From CAMLHP01 sp035759745 (lineage in GTDB: Bacteria > Gemmatimonadota > Gemmatimonadetes > Gemmatimonadales > GWC2-71-9), in contig DASTUF010000062.1 of assembly GCA_035759745.1 (NCBI GenBank), positions 49,433-113,432 on the forward strand: 64,000 nt of DNA, read 5' to 3'. Under the pieces are notes generated by a model. That model saw only the letters and a list, made by a program, of their open reading frames with translations. It made no database searches and had not been told where the DNA came from. Every line of letters begins with the position of its first letter. Position 1 is the first letter of the stretch. A program made the translations under genes and the position numbers. Below, piece after piece: positions 34,228-46,245 of the stretch.

Positions 34228-35531
34228 CAGGCATACATGCCGCGGAGGCGGTGTACTTCCGCCACCCGCTCGATCGCCAGCATGTACGCGCCGATCCGGT
34301 TGGTGACGCCATGGCGCGCTGCCATGTTGGCCACCTCCTCGAACGACTGCACCATGATCCGTTCGAGCCGGGAGTTGACGGTCTCCTCGTCCCAGAAGTA
34401 GCCGCCCCGGTCCTGAACCCACTCGAAGTAGCTGACCGTCACGCCGCCCGCGTTGGCCAGGATGTCCGGCACCACGAAGACACCCTTCTCCTCGAGAATG
34501 GCGTCGGCCTTGGCGGTGGTGGGCCCGTTGGCACCCTCGCACACGATACGCGCCTGGATATCCTTCGCGTTCTTGCTGGTGATCACGTTCTCCAGCGCCG
34601 CGGGGAGCAGGACCTCGCACGGCAGCGTCAGCAGCTCGGCGTTGGTGATCGCCTCCGCTCCGGGATAGCCGGCCAGCAGTCGCTTGTCGAGCACCCACTT
34701 CTTCACGTCCACCACATCGAGGCCGTTGTCGTTGTGGATGCCGCCGGACTTGTCGCTCACCGCCACGATCCGGGCTCCCTGCTCCTGCAGCAGCGTGGCG
34801 GCAATCGACCCCACGTTGCCAAAGCCCTGCACCGCGATCCGCGCCCCTTCGATGGGCATCTCGAGCCGCTTCAGTGCCTCCCGCGTCACGAACATGCATC
34901 CGCGGCCGGTCGCTTCCTTGCGGCCCAGGGAGCCGCCCATCGAGATCGGCTTCCCGGTCACCACCGCCGTCACCGTGTGGCGCTTGGCCATGGAGTAGGT
35001 GTCCATGATCCACGCCATCACCCGCTCGTTGGTGTTGACGTCCGGCGCCGGCACATCGGAGTCCGGTCCCAGCGTCTCGATGATCCCGCTGGTGTACCGC
35101 CGGGTGAGACGCTCGATCTCTCCCGGCGACATCGCTGACGGGTCGCAGACCACGCCCCCCTTGGAGCCGCCGAACGGAATGTTGACCACGGCGCACTTCC
35201 AGGTCATCCAGGCCGCCAGCGCCGTCACTTCCTCCAGGGTCACCGACAGGTCGAACCGGATGCCGCCCTTGGCGGGCCCACGCGACGTGTTGTACAGCAC
35301 CCGATGCCCGGTGTAGACCTCGACTTCCCCCGAATCCAGCAGGACCGGGATCGAGACGGTCACCTGCTTCTCGGGGTTGCGGAGAATCTTGTACAGGCCA
35401 GGGTCGAGGTTGAGCTTCTCGGCGGCGAAGTCGAACCGCGACATCATCGCCTCGAACGGGTTTTCCTCGGACAGAAAGTGGTCCTTGTCGGGCCGGATGA
35501 TCCGGTGGGACTGCACTGCGTCAGCGCACAT
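34227..35531 (-). CDS. gdhA: Glutamate dehydrogenase (Glu/Leu/Phe/Val family)
   Basis: A 434-aa amino-acid dehydrogenase that interconverts glutamate with 2-oxoglutarate and ammonia. It shows GPAKGGIRFDLSVTLEEV (substrate Lys), KCAVVNIPFGGSKGGVVCDP (catalytic Lys), the Rossmann motif VQGFGNVGSIAATLL and the late NAGGVTVSYFEWVQD. The length and motifs fit the hexameric Glu-type enzyme rather than leucine dehydrogenase. It has its own leader region with a heptamer repeat directly upstream, and rlmH and the methyltransferase follow it. Confidence 0.94.
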   Translation of the reverse strand: MCADAVQSHRIIRPDKDHFLSEENPFEAMMSRFDFAAEKLNLDPGLYKILRNPEKQVTVSIPVLLDSGEVEVYTGHRVLYNTSRGPAKGGIRFDLSVTLEEVTALAAWMTWKCAVVNIPFGGSKGGVVCDPSAMSPGEIERLTRRYTSGIIETLGPDSDVPAPDVNTNERVMAWIMDTYSMAKRHTVTAVVTGKPISMGGSLGRKEATGRGCMFVTREALKRLEMPIEGARIAVQGFGNVGSIAATLLQEQGARIVAVSDKSGGIHNDNGLDVVDVKKWVLDKRLLAGYPGAEAITNAELLTLPCEVLLPAALENVITSKNAKDIQARIVCEGANGPTTAKADAILEEKGVFVVPDILANAGGVTVSYFEWVQDRGGYFWDEETVNSRLERIMVQSFEEVANMAARHGVTNRIGAYMLAIERVAEVHRLRGMYA

Positions 35532-35540
35532 GACCTATTG

Positions 35541-35575
35541 AGTGGGAAGTGGGGAGTGGGAAGTGGGAAGTGGAA
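35541..35575. repeat. Five tandem AGTGGGA-type heptamers
   Basis: Five consecutive 7-bp units (AGTGGGA, AGTGGGG, AGTGGGA, AGTGGGA, AGTGGAA) fill the gap between gdh and lpxK, starting 9 bp upstream of the gdh ATG. Related heptamers (TCACTTC, i.e. GAAGTGA) lie at 55794-55826, and two ATGGGAA/G units near 48879-48892. Confidence 0.85.
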
Positions 35576-35609
35576 TGTAGGGGCGGCTGGCACGCCGCTG
35601 GGTTACGCA

Positions 35610-36647
35610 TCAGGTGAGATCCGCCGAGTCCGGCAGGTCAAGCGCGGAAATCACGGCGTCGCCGTCACGTTCCCAGGTCAGGTCGAGGACGGCGACCAGC
35701 GGCTCCGCCACCCGCGCCGGCCACCGGTCCCGCAGCTTGACGGCATCGGCTTCGCTGACGACCACGTGATCGGCCCGGCGCGCGGCGTGCGCCAGCCATG
35801 CCACGTCGTGATCGCGCATGTCCTCGTCCGCCTCCCACTGAGCCACCTGCACCGCGGCCCCGGTGGCCTTGATCTGGGAGACGAACGCGCCCGGGTCCGC
35901 GCTGCCGGACGCAGCGACTACCCGCCGCCCCCGCAGCAGCGAGGCCGGATGCTCGGTGCGCGACACCAGGCCTTCGAGATGCCGGACGCCAAGATGGGCG
36001 ACGGCGATCGGTGCGGACGTGTGGTCCCGCAACTGGGCAGCCAGCGCGAGGGCGGCTTCGAGGGGCGCGCGCTTCCGCGCTACCACCACGGCATCGACAT
36101 CACCCAGCCGGCTCCACTGCTCGCGCCATGGGCCGGCCGGAAGCGACCAGCGCACCGCAGCGGAGGTTTCGGCCCCAACCACGGCGATCACCCGATCAGG
36201 CCGGATGTCGAGGACCGGGATCCGGGATTCCATGACGATCGCGCGCACGCCAGCATTGGCGAGCTGCACCGCGCCCTGCATGCCATCGCGTGCGCCACGC
36301 ACCGGCACGCCCGGCGCCGCATGCTCGAACGCGGCCACTCGCCAGGGCGAGTCGCCGCGCAACAGCAGTCCGGGCTGCCGGCCCTGCGCGTGCAGGTGCC
36401 GCGCGATCCAGACCATGACCGGGCCCCTGCCGGAGGCGCCGATGGTGAGGTTGCCGACCCCGATGGACGGCAGCGGGAGGGAGTCCTGGCGCAGCCAGCC
36501 GCGCGCGTAGGCGCCGTCACGCACCGCCGACGCTGCCCGCCAGAAGCCTGCCGCGGGCAACAGCGCTACCCGAGCCAGCCGGGCGTCGAGCCTGCGGCTG
36601 GTCCAGAGCCAGCGGATTACGCGATGGGTACTGCCACGTCGAGCCAT
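35610..36647 (-). CDS. lpxK: Divergent LpxK-like protein (tetraacyldisaccharide 4'-kinase family)
   Basis: At 345 aa this is the length of LpxK, which phosphorylates the 4' position of lipid A precursor on the inner membrane. Family likeness is clear in the order of segments: SIGVGNLTIG, WSLPAGPWREQWSRLGDVDAVVV, and SEADAVKL near the end. Key catalytic elements are changed: the P-loop, normally GGxGKTP, reads GASGRGP with no Lys or Thr; the SRGYG motif reads LRGDS; and the DDGLQH loop is absent. It follows fabZ in an envelope operon. It is either a strongly diverged kinase or a non-catalytic relative. Confidence 0.7.
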   Translation of the reverse strand: MARRGSTHRVIRWLWTSRRLDARLARVALLPAAGFWRAASAVRDGAYARGWLRQDSLPLPSIGVGNLTIGASGRGPVMVWIARHLHAQGRQPGLLLRGDSPWRVAAFEHAAPGVPVRGARDGMQGAVQLANAGVRAIVMESRIPVLDIRPDRVIAVVGAETSAAVRWSLPAGPWREQWSRLGDVDAVVVARKRAPLEAALALAAQLRDHTSAPIAVAHLGVRHLEGLVSRTEHPASLLRGRRVVAASGSADPGAFVSQIKATGAAVQVAQWEADEDMRDHDVAWLAHAARRADHVVVSEADAVKLRDRWPARVAEPLVAVLDLTWERDGDAVISALDLPDSADLT

Positions 36648-36687
36648 GAAACTCGCAATTCCGGTGCACGCAATCTAGCAGGCGTGG

Positions 36688-37116
36688 CTAACGGTCCACC
36701 ACCCGGGCCATCATGTCCGCCTCACACACCAGCGTGCCGTCCACGAACGCCTCACCCCGGAGCTTCACGGTCGCCCCGCGGTGCTGCACCACGTCAACCA
36801 CCATCCGCAACTGGTCTCCCGGCAGCACCGGCTTCCGAAACCGCACGCCGTCGAGCGCCATGAAGTACACCACTTTCGCGGCGGCGTCCGGCATCCGGGA
36901 GAGCAGCAGTACCCCGCCGGTCTGTGCCAGCGCCTCCACAATCAGCACGCCAGGCATGATGGGATGCCCGGGAAAGTGACCCTGGAAGAACGGCTCGTTG
37001 ATCGTGACGTTCTTCAGCCCCACGACGCGGGTCTCACCCTCGGTCTCGACGATGCGATCCACCAGCAGGAATGGATAGCGATGCGGTAGCGCCGACAGGA
37101 CCTGCTGGATGTCCAT
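36688..37116 (-). CDS. fabZ: (3R)-hydroxyacyl-ACP dehydratase FabZ
   Basis: FabZ (142 aa) dehydrates 3-hydroxyacyl-ACP in fatty acid elongation and balances phospholipid and lipid A synthesis. The hot-dog fold active site is intact: His47 in GHFPGHPIMPG and Glu61 in EALAQTGG. The length is standard. It lies between skp and lpxK, the usual lipid A neighbourhood, but lpxD, lpxA and lpxB are not in the window. Confidence 0.97.
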   Translation of the reverse strand: MDIQQVLSALPHRYPFLLVDRIVETEGETRVVGLKNVTINEPFFQGHFPGHPIMPGVLIVEALAQTGGVLLLSRMPDAAAKVVYFMALDGVRFRKPVLPGDQLRMVVDVVQHRGATVKLRGEAFVDGTLVCEADMMARVVDR

Positions 37117-37201
37117 CAGTCCTCCCGAATTTCAGGGCTGTGATGGCCGAACAGGCGGCCGCCGATGCCCGGCGGCCGCCTGCAGGCTGCAGTCGTCCGG
37201 C

Positions 37202-37753
37202 TCAGCTGCCGCCGGACGTCTTGAGCGCGGCGATGACGCGCGACGTCAGGTCGAGCGAGCGGTCGGCCGTGATGATGTTGTTGGCCTGCGCGCTGATGTC
37301 GAAGACGATGGTGTAGCCGCCTGCCACCCGCTGCGCCTCGACCACCGACACCGCCCGTGCCTGGATCGGATCGAGCAGTTCCCGCTCCCGGTCGGCTGCA
37401 CGCTGGTTGAGCTGGGTCAGCCGGGCCTGCAGCGTGTCCTGCTGCGCCTGCAGCTCGGTCCGGCGTGCCTGGCGCGCGGTGGGCGACAGCACCGTCGCCT
37501 GCTGCTCGAAGGCGGCCGCCGCCGAGTCCAGACGGACCTGCAACTGCTGGAACTCGCCGCGCCAGGTGGTCATCTCCTGGACGAACGTGCTCTCCGCCGC
37601 CGCGAAGCCCGGAGTCGAATCCATCACCTGGCGCATGTTGACGAACGCGACCCGACCCGTGGGGGCGGCATCCTGCGCCGAGAGCACCGCGGCCTGCAGC
37701 GGCAGCAGTGCGACCAACGACAGCGCGAGACGGCCAAGGACTGACACCTTCAT
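37202..37753 (-). CDS. skp: Periplasmic chaperone Skp/OmpH
   Basis: A 183-aa OmpH/Skp-family chaperone for unfolded outer-membrane proteins. A signal peptide (to about residue 28, ending near LSAQD) is followed by a beta strand RVAFVNMRQVMDSTPG, a long helical hairpin rich in Gln, Glu and Arg (tentacle arms), and the closing strands YTIVFDIS. The ATG at 37753 was chosen over an ATG 42 bp upstream that lacks a signal-peptide fit. It sits 42 bp downstream of bamA, the conserved bamA-skp order. Confidence 0.93.
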   Translation of the reverse strand: MKVSVLGRLALSLVALLPLQAAVLSAQDAAPTGRVAFVNMRQVMDSTPGFAAAESTFVQEMTTWRGEFQQLQVRLDSAAAAFEQQATVLSPTARQARRTELQAQQDTLQARLTQLNQRAADRERELLDPIQARAVSVVEAQRVAGGYTIVFDISAQANNIITADRSLDLTSRVIAALKTSGGS

Positions 37754-37795
37754 GCGAAACAAGCTCCGTGAAGAGGTGGCGGCCCGGCAACCCAC

Positions 37796-40183
37796 CTAGA
37801 ACAGGTTGCCGACCTTGATGTGAAACATCCAGCCTGGCGCAGGCCGGCCGGTGGCGTCCTTCTTGTCAAAGCCGTAGGCCAGGTCAACGCCGATGGGGCC
37901 CAGGGGCGAAATCAGTGCCACACCCACGCCGGCACCCCGGAACAGCCGGGTGGGGTCCCACTGGCGCGCGGTGCGGTACACGTTGCCCGCGTCCATGAAG
38001 GCGCTGACGTAGAACGACTGGTTGAGCCGGGCCCCGGCCTCCATCGTGAAGGCCGCGTACGACTTGCCGAAGGCATCCGGGCTGGCCTGGCTGCCACCTG
38101 CAGCGGGATCGAAGCCATCGGGCGTGATGGCGAACTCCTCGTAGCCCCGGAGCGGCACCCCGAACTGGACTCCGCCCAGCGAGTACTGTTCGAACGGGAA
38201 GTTGTCGGCCTCGCCGAAAATGAAGCCCGACTTGGCAGTGATGCCGAGCACGAACTGGATCCCGGCCCCGATCTGCCCCCCGCCGCCAAGTGTCCCCAGC
38301 GGCGCATACCAGCGGCCTTCGACGTCCACTTTCCGGTAATTGCCCGAGCCCCCGAGGACTCCCCCGTTGAGCTCGCCGCTGGCCTGCAGCTGGGAGCCCC
38401 CGGTGGCAAACGGCAGCCCGACCCGCGTATCCCTGATCACACTGGTGCCCAGCGAGGATCGCGTGCAGTTGTTGCACACGAAACGCTCCTGCAGCTCGGT
38501 CGAGCCTTCGGAGTAGCGCACCCGCTGCAGGCCATAGGTCGCGAACAGCCGGGTGTAGCGCGCGCCGAGGAACGGAAAGCCGAGCTGGAGACTCCCGCCG
38601 GTCTGGCTGCGGCGGCCCAGGTCCCGAATGATGAAACGCTGGCGTGAGTCGAACAGCGAGATGGTGCCGCTGATCCGGCCCTCGTTGATGGCGGGATCGG
38701 TGTAGCTCAGCACAAAGTCGTTGATGTTGGCGCCGAACTGCCACTGGAGCCGGCCGCGCTTGCCCCGGCCGAAGAGATTGGGCTCCTCCAGTCCGAGGAA
38801 GCCACCCAGGCCGGTGCCCTGCCCCAGCGATGCGCCGAAATTGATGTTGCCGGTGCGACGCTCTTCCACCCGGAACGTGATGTCCACGTCAGGCGGGCAA
38901 TCCTCCTGCCGCACGCCCTGGGGACATGGCATCGGGTCGACGCCCGGGAACGCCAGCGGCTGCTGGAAGAAGCCGATGTTGGAGACGTTCTGGTAGGAAC
39001 GGACCAGTGCGTCCTGGTTGAACACCTGGCCCGGGAGGAGCACGATCGCCTCGCGGATCACGCGCTCGTGGGTCACGTCGTTGCCGACGATGACGATCCG
39101 GTTGATGTTCGCCACCCGTCCTTCACTGATGTTCCACGCGAGGTCCACCACCGGGCTGCCGTCCGGCAGCGTGCGTCGAACGACCTCGGGACGGACCGAG
39201 GCGTAGATGTAGCCGTTGTTCCCGTACAGGGTGGCGATACGCTCGCGTGCGGCGTCCCAGGCGCCCTGATCGAACACCGGCATCGAGTCGGTGCTGGCCG
39301 CAAAGGGATAGAAGGTCCGGAGTTCCTCGGTACTGAACCGGCGGTTGCCCCGGATCTCGAAGCCAGCCACGCGATACCGGGGGCCTTCCTCCACCGTGAG
39401 CGACAGTACCGCCTTCTCCGCCCCGGGCGTCGAGAGCAGCGTGTCACTCGCCACCCGGAAGTCGATGAACCCCTTGCTGGCGTAGTGCCCGGGCAAGCCG
39501 CTTCGGATATCGTCGTCCAGCCGTTCCTCGGTGAACCGCCCGTTGCGGAACCACCAGAATCCCTCGGGCTGGGTGGACATCGCCCCGACGACTTCGTCGT
39601 CCGGCAACGCCTGGTTCCCCTCGATCCGCACCTGGCTCACCGCCACCCGGTTGCCCTCGGTGACGTTGAAGACCACTTGCACGCCCCGGGAGGAATCGGC
39701 CGGGACCACATTGGCCGACACCCGCGCGGCGTAGAACCCCTTCTCGCGATAGAGCGAATCGATGGCCGCTTCGCTCTGGGCCATCGCGGCCCGGTCGAGC
39801 GGACGGCCTTCCAGCAGCTTCACCTTGCCTCGCACATCCCCGGGCGTGAGTTGCCTGGCGCCCTCGACCGACCAGGACGTGAGCACCGGCCGCTCCACCA
39901 CGCGAAGCACGACGAGGTTGCGGCCGTCCACGATGCGCTGCATCACCGTCACGTCATCGAACTGGCCGGTGCGGAACAGCGCCTCGATGGCGCGCTGGAT
40001 GTCGCGGTAGGAGGCGAGCTGGCCGGCGGTGAGTCCGCTGGCGCTCAGCACCTGGGCCGAGGCAACACGGACGTTGCCCTCCACCGCCAGGGTGTCGATG
40101 CGGGGAGGTGCGGGATCCTGTGCCAGGGCCGGCGCCGTAGCGCCGGCCAGCAGCAGGAGGAGAACGATCGGAAGTCGTCGCAT
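37796..40183 (-). CDS. bamA: Outer membrane protein assembly factor BamA
   Basis: BamA (795 aa) inserts beta-barrel proteins into the outer membrane. It has a signal peptide (cleavage near ALAQDP), five POTRA domains up to about residue 440 (RIDTLAVEGNVRVAS, VRIEGNQALPDDE, FEIRGNRRFSTEEL, IVIVGNDVTHERVI), and a C-terminal 16-stranded barrel ending in Phe (KVGNLF), the outer-membrane sorting residue. One barrel loop carries CNNC and an earlier linker has two cysteines (PCPQGVRQEDCPP), which may form disulfides. ATG 40183 is used (TTG just before it). clpC lies only 47 bp upstream. Confidence 0.96.
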   Translation of the reverse strand: MRRLPIVLLLLLAGATAPALAQDPAPPRIDTLAVEGNVRVASAQVLSASGLTAGQLASYRDIQRAIEALFRTGQFDDVTVMQRIVDGRNLVVLRVVERPVLTSWSVEGARQLTPGDVRGKVKLLEGRPLDRAAMAQSEAAIDSLYREKGFYAARVSANVVPADSSRGVQVVFNVTEGNRVAVSQVRIEGNQALPDDEVVGAMSTQPEGFWWFRNGRFTEERLDDDIRSGLPGHYASKGFIDFRVASDTLLSTPGAEKAVLSLTVEEGPRYRVAGFEIRGNRRFSTEELRTFYPFAASTDSMPVFDQGAWDAARERIATLYGNNGYIYASVRPEVVRRTLPDGSPVVDLAWNISEGRVANINRIVIVGNDVTHERVIREAIVLLPGQVFNQDALVRSYQNVSNIGFFQQPLAFPGVDPMPCPQGVRQEDCPPDVDITFRVEERRTGNINFGASLGQGTGLGGFLGLEEPNLFGRGKRGRLQWQFGANINDFVLSYTDPAINEGRISGTISLFDSRQRFIIRDLGRRSQTGGSLQLGFPFLGARYTRLFATYGLQRVRYSEGSTELQERFVCNNCTRSSLGTSVIRDTRVGLPFATGGSQLQASGELNGGVLGGSGNYRKVDVEGRWYAPLGTLGGGGQIGAGIQFVLGITAKSGFIFGEADNFPFEQYSLGGVQFGVPLRGYEEFAITPDGFDPAAGGSQASPDAFGKSYAAFTMEAGARLNQSFYVSAFMDAGNVYRTARQWDPTRLFRGAGVGVALISPLGPIGVDLAYGFDKKDATGRPAPGWMFHIKVGNLF

Positions 40184-40230
40184 CAAGTGGTAGCGGCGGG
40201 TGAGGCCCGGTGAACCGGGGCGCCGGCCGG

Positions 40231-42704
<2,474 letters not shown>

Positions 42705-42708
<4 letters not shown>

Positions 42709-43793
42709 GGCAGCCTTTCCCGCCCCATTTCCTCTTCGATGACCCGCCGGACCAGGGCCGCCCTCCGGATGGAGAGCGCGGGATCCGATAACGGGAGATT
42801 CTCGGCCACCGCCAGGTGCGCAGGCTGGGTGTGCACCAGCAGCTTGTTGAGCGCGTAGAGGCCCATGCCCGGCACCAGGTCCAGCCCGACGCCCAGCCGG
42901 ACCGCGCTGAGCAGGTTCATCGCCTCGTCGAAACTGAGCGAGCGCGCGTGCCGCAGCAATCCATACGCCCGCCAGACCTTGTCCTCGATGACCGTCGGCG
43001 CGCTACTCAGCAGCACAGCCCGCGCCTGCTCCTCGTAGTCCACGACCTGTCGCACCACCTTGGCCAGGTGGTCCAGCAGTTCGGTCTCGCTCTTGCCGAG
43101 GGTGGTCTGGTTGGACAACTGGAAGAAGTTGCCGACGACCTCGCTGCCCTCGCCGTACAGTCCGCGAAACGTCAGGCCCACCTGGGCCAGGCCCTGCAGC
43201 ACCCTCGAGACTTCCTTGGTGAGGACGAGGCCCGGCAGGTGGATGAGGACCGAGGCACGGAGGCCGGTGCCGACGTTGGTCGGACACGCCGTAAGATAAC
43301 CGAACTCGCTATGGAAGGCGAAGGAAAGCCGGCCCCCCAGGTCCTCATCCAGCCGGTCCACCGCCGCGTACGTCTCCCCCACCGCAAAGCCGCTGTGCAG
43401 CCCCTGCAGCCGGAGGTGGTCCTCCTCGTTGACCATGGCACTGAGCCGGTCCTGGATCAGCAGCGCCGAGCCGTAGCGCACCCGGGTCACGCCCTCGAGG
43501 CCCGCCAGCTCGCGGCTCACCAGGTGGCGCTCGTGCAGGACTCTTCGATCCGCTTCATCCATCCGGTCCAGCCGGAACATGGCCGCCTGCCCCAGCGCTC
43601 GGCTCTCTCCGGCCGCCGCTGTCACCAGCCCGAGGATTCGCTCCCGCTCCGCATCGCCATTGCGGCCGCTGAATGGATGGCCCGACAGGTTGCGCGCCAG
43701 CCGGATGCGGGTCGAGAGCACCAGGTGGCTCTCGGGTCCACTGGCGTCGAGCCAGCCCATCCCGCCGTCGGTCAGCAGGCTGAAGTCGATCAT
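42705..43793 (-). CDS. mcsB: Protein arginine kinase McsB
   Basis: McsB (362 aa) phosphorylates arginine residues of proteins to mark them for ClpC-ClpP. The guanidino-kinase fold keeps its key parts: the ATP-binding STRIRLARNLSGHPF, the catalytic Glu in MVNEEDHLRLQ, and the conserved CPTNVGTGLRASV loop; NFFQLSNQTTLGKSE is the later nucleotide motif. It appears fully active. The order mcsA-mcsB-clpC is that of Bacillus, but ctsR is missing and lolD lies in its place. Both ends overlap neighbours by 4 bp. Confidence 0.96.
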
Positions 43794-44256
43794 TCCATCA
43801 CCCTCAGCCGGTCGCGAAGTTCCGCTGCCAGCTCGAAGTTCTCCGAGGCCACCGCTTCCCGCAGCTTCTCCCGCAGCTCGCTCTCGAGCTGGGCCACCGC
43901 GGTCTCGCCGGTGTCGTGTTCGTAGCGCTCACCAACGTGAAAGGTTGATCCGTGCAGCCGGCGCACCAGCTCCCGCAGCGACGGCTCGAAGGCCCGCCAG
44001 CACTCGGAACAACCCAGCCGTCCCGATTCCCGAAAGGTCTGGAGCGTTGCGCCGCAGGTGGGACAGGCCTCGCTGACGCTGGCGCCGACCTCGCCCATCG
44101 CCGCCAGAAAGCCGCCCAGCGGCGTCTTCCCCGTCACCGGAGGCTCGACCCCGCGCTCGGCGGCGCACCGCTCGCACAAGTGCACGGCGGTCGCTTCCCC
44201 GTTCTCGATCTGGGTGAGGTTGACGATCGCCTCGCGTTCGCCGCAGGCATCGCACG

Positions 44257-44260
<4 letters not shown>
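43790..44260 (-). CDS. mcsA: McsA, zinc-binding activator of McsB
   Basis: A 156-aa McsA-type protein. It has four pairs of zinc-binding Cys: CDAC (3-6), LCERC (29-32), CPTC and CSEC (about 66-84), followed by a C-terminal UVR motif (LREAVASENFELAAELRDRL) like that of UvrB/UvrC. McsA activates the McsB arginine kinase and in Bacillus also controls CtsR. The start overlaps the lolD stop. The zinc ribbon may sense metal or oxidative stress, as in Firmicutes; this is inferred. Confidence 0.93.
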
Positions 44261-44957
<697 letters not shown>

Positions 44958-44961
<4 letters not shown>

Positions 44962-46241
44962 TCGTGCCGGATCGCTTCGACCGGCGTCAGGCGGGCCGCC
45001 GTCAGCGAGGGCCACACCGTCGCAAGTACCGCCACGGCGATGCTGGCCACCGTAATGATGACGACATCGGACCACACTATGTGCACGGGGAGCCGGTCGA
45101 TGAAATAGACCGCCGGGTCAATCCGGATCAGCCCCGACTTGTCCACCAGCAGCGCGATGCCGATGCCCAGCACCAGGCCCAGCACGGTGCCCACGATGCC
45201 GATGATGGCCCCCTGCAGCAGGAAGATCCGGGCGATCGCCGCCGGCGTCAGCCCCATGGCGCGGAGGATGCCTATCTCGCGGGTCTTGTCCGCCACCACC
45301 ATCGTGAGGGTGCCGACGATGTTGAACGCCGCCACCACCATGATGAAGAAGATGATCAATCCCATGGCAAGCTTCTCCAGCTGCAGTGCGCTGAAGAGGC
45401 TCGAGTTCTGGGTCTGCCAGTCGAGTGCACGGAAGGGATAGCCCAGCATGTCCTGGAGCCGCGCCCCGACCGCGGGGGCGAGATCAGGGTTCCGGACCCG
45501 CACCTCGATCCCCGACACTGCATTGCCCAGGCCCGCGAACCGCTGGGCGGTGGGCAGCGACATCACCAGGAACTGGTTGTCGTACTGGAACATCCCGGTG
45601 TTGAAGATCCCGGTGACCTCAACCAGCCAGAAGCGGGGCGTGGCCATCCCCAGCGCCGGGTTGATGCGCGCAGCCGTCGGCGGAATCAAGGTGATGACGT
45701 CGCCCGGATACGCATCGATCCGCGCAGCCAGCCGCTCCCCCAGGATCACGCCGCCGTCCACGCTGTCGGAGGTGACCGCGAAGCTCAGGTCGCCCTGGGT
45801 GATTGACGACGCGAGCGACGTGACCGCGCGGTTGCCGGTGTCCGCCTGAAACCCCAGCACGTTCACCGCCTCGGCGTAATCGGCGCCGGACGTGACGATC
45901 GACTGGGTAATGACTTCCGGCGCGGCGGCCACCACGTCCGGATCGCGGCGGATGGTCTCCAGCGCCTCTTCCCAGTTGTCCACCCGGAGACCCGCACCGT
46001 AGGTGAGGATCCTGAGATGGGGACTGGCGACCAGGATCCGCTCGCGCAGGTCGTTGCGCAGGCCGTTCATGACGCCCAGCACCACGATCAGTGCCATGAC
46101 GCCAACGATGACCCCGCCGATGGAGATGACGGTGTTGAGCGACGCGAGCCGCCGGGTTCGGCGGCTGCGCAGGTAGCGGATGGCGATGCTGCGCTCGAGC
46201 CGAGTGGGCCAGCCGAACACAGACGTGTCGTCCCGGCGCAT
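44958..46241 (-). CDS. lolC: LolC/LolE-family lipoprotein-releasing permease
   Basis: A 427-aa permease with four TM helices: one near the N-terminus (ISIGGVIVGVMALIVVLGVMNG) and three at the C-terminus, flanking a periplasmic MacB-PCD-like domain of about 220 residues. It shows the N-terminal amphipathic segment SIAIRYLRSRRTRRLASLNTVIS. Only one LolC/E gene is seen, so the complex is probably LolF-like (homodimeric). It is 4 bp downstream of lysS and overlaps lolD. Confidence 0.94.
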
Positions 46242-46245
46242 GGGT

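Noticed and set aside
33757..35196. Long minus frame that extends rlmH upstream
   Set aside because: The upstream part is a shifted reading of gdh; RlmH length and motif fit ATG 34227.
40187..40230. Terminator between clpC and bamA
   Set aside because: The gap is GC-rich but shows no good stem with U-run; read-through is more likely.
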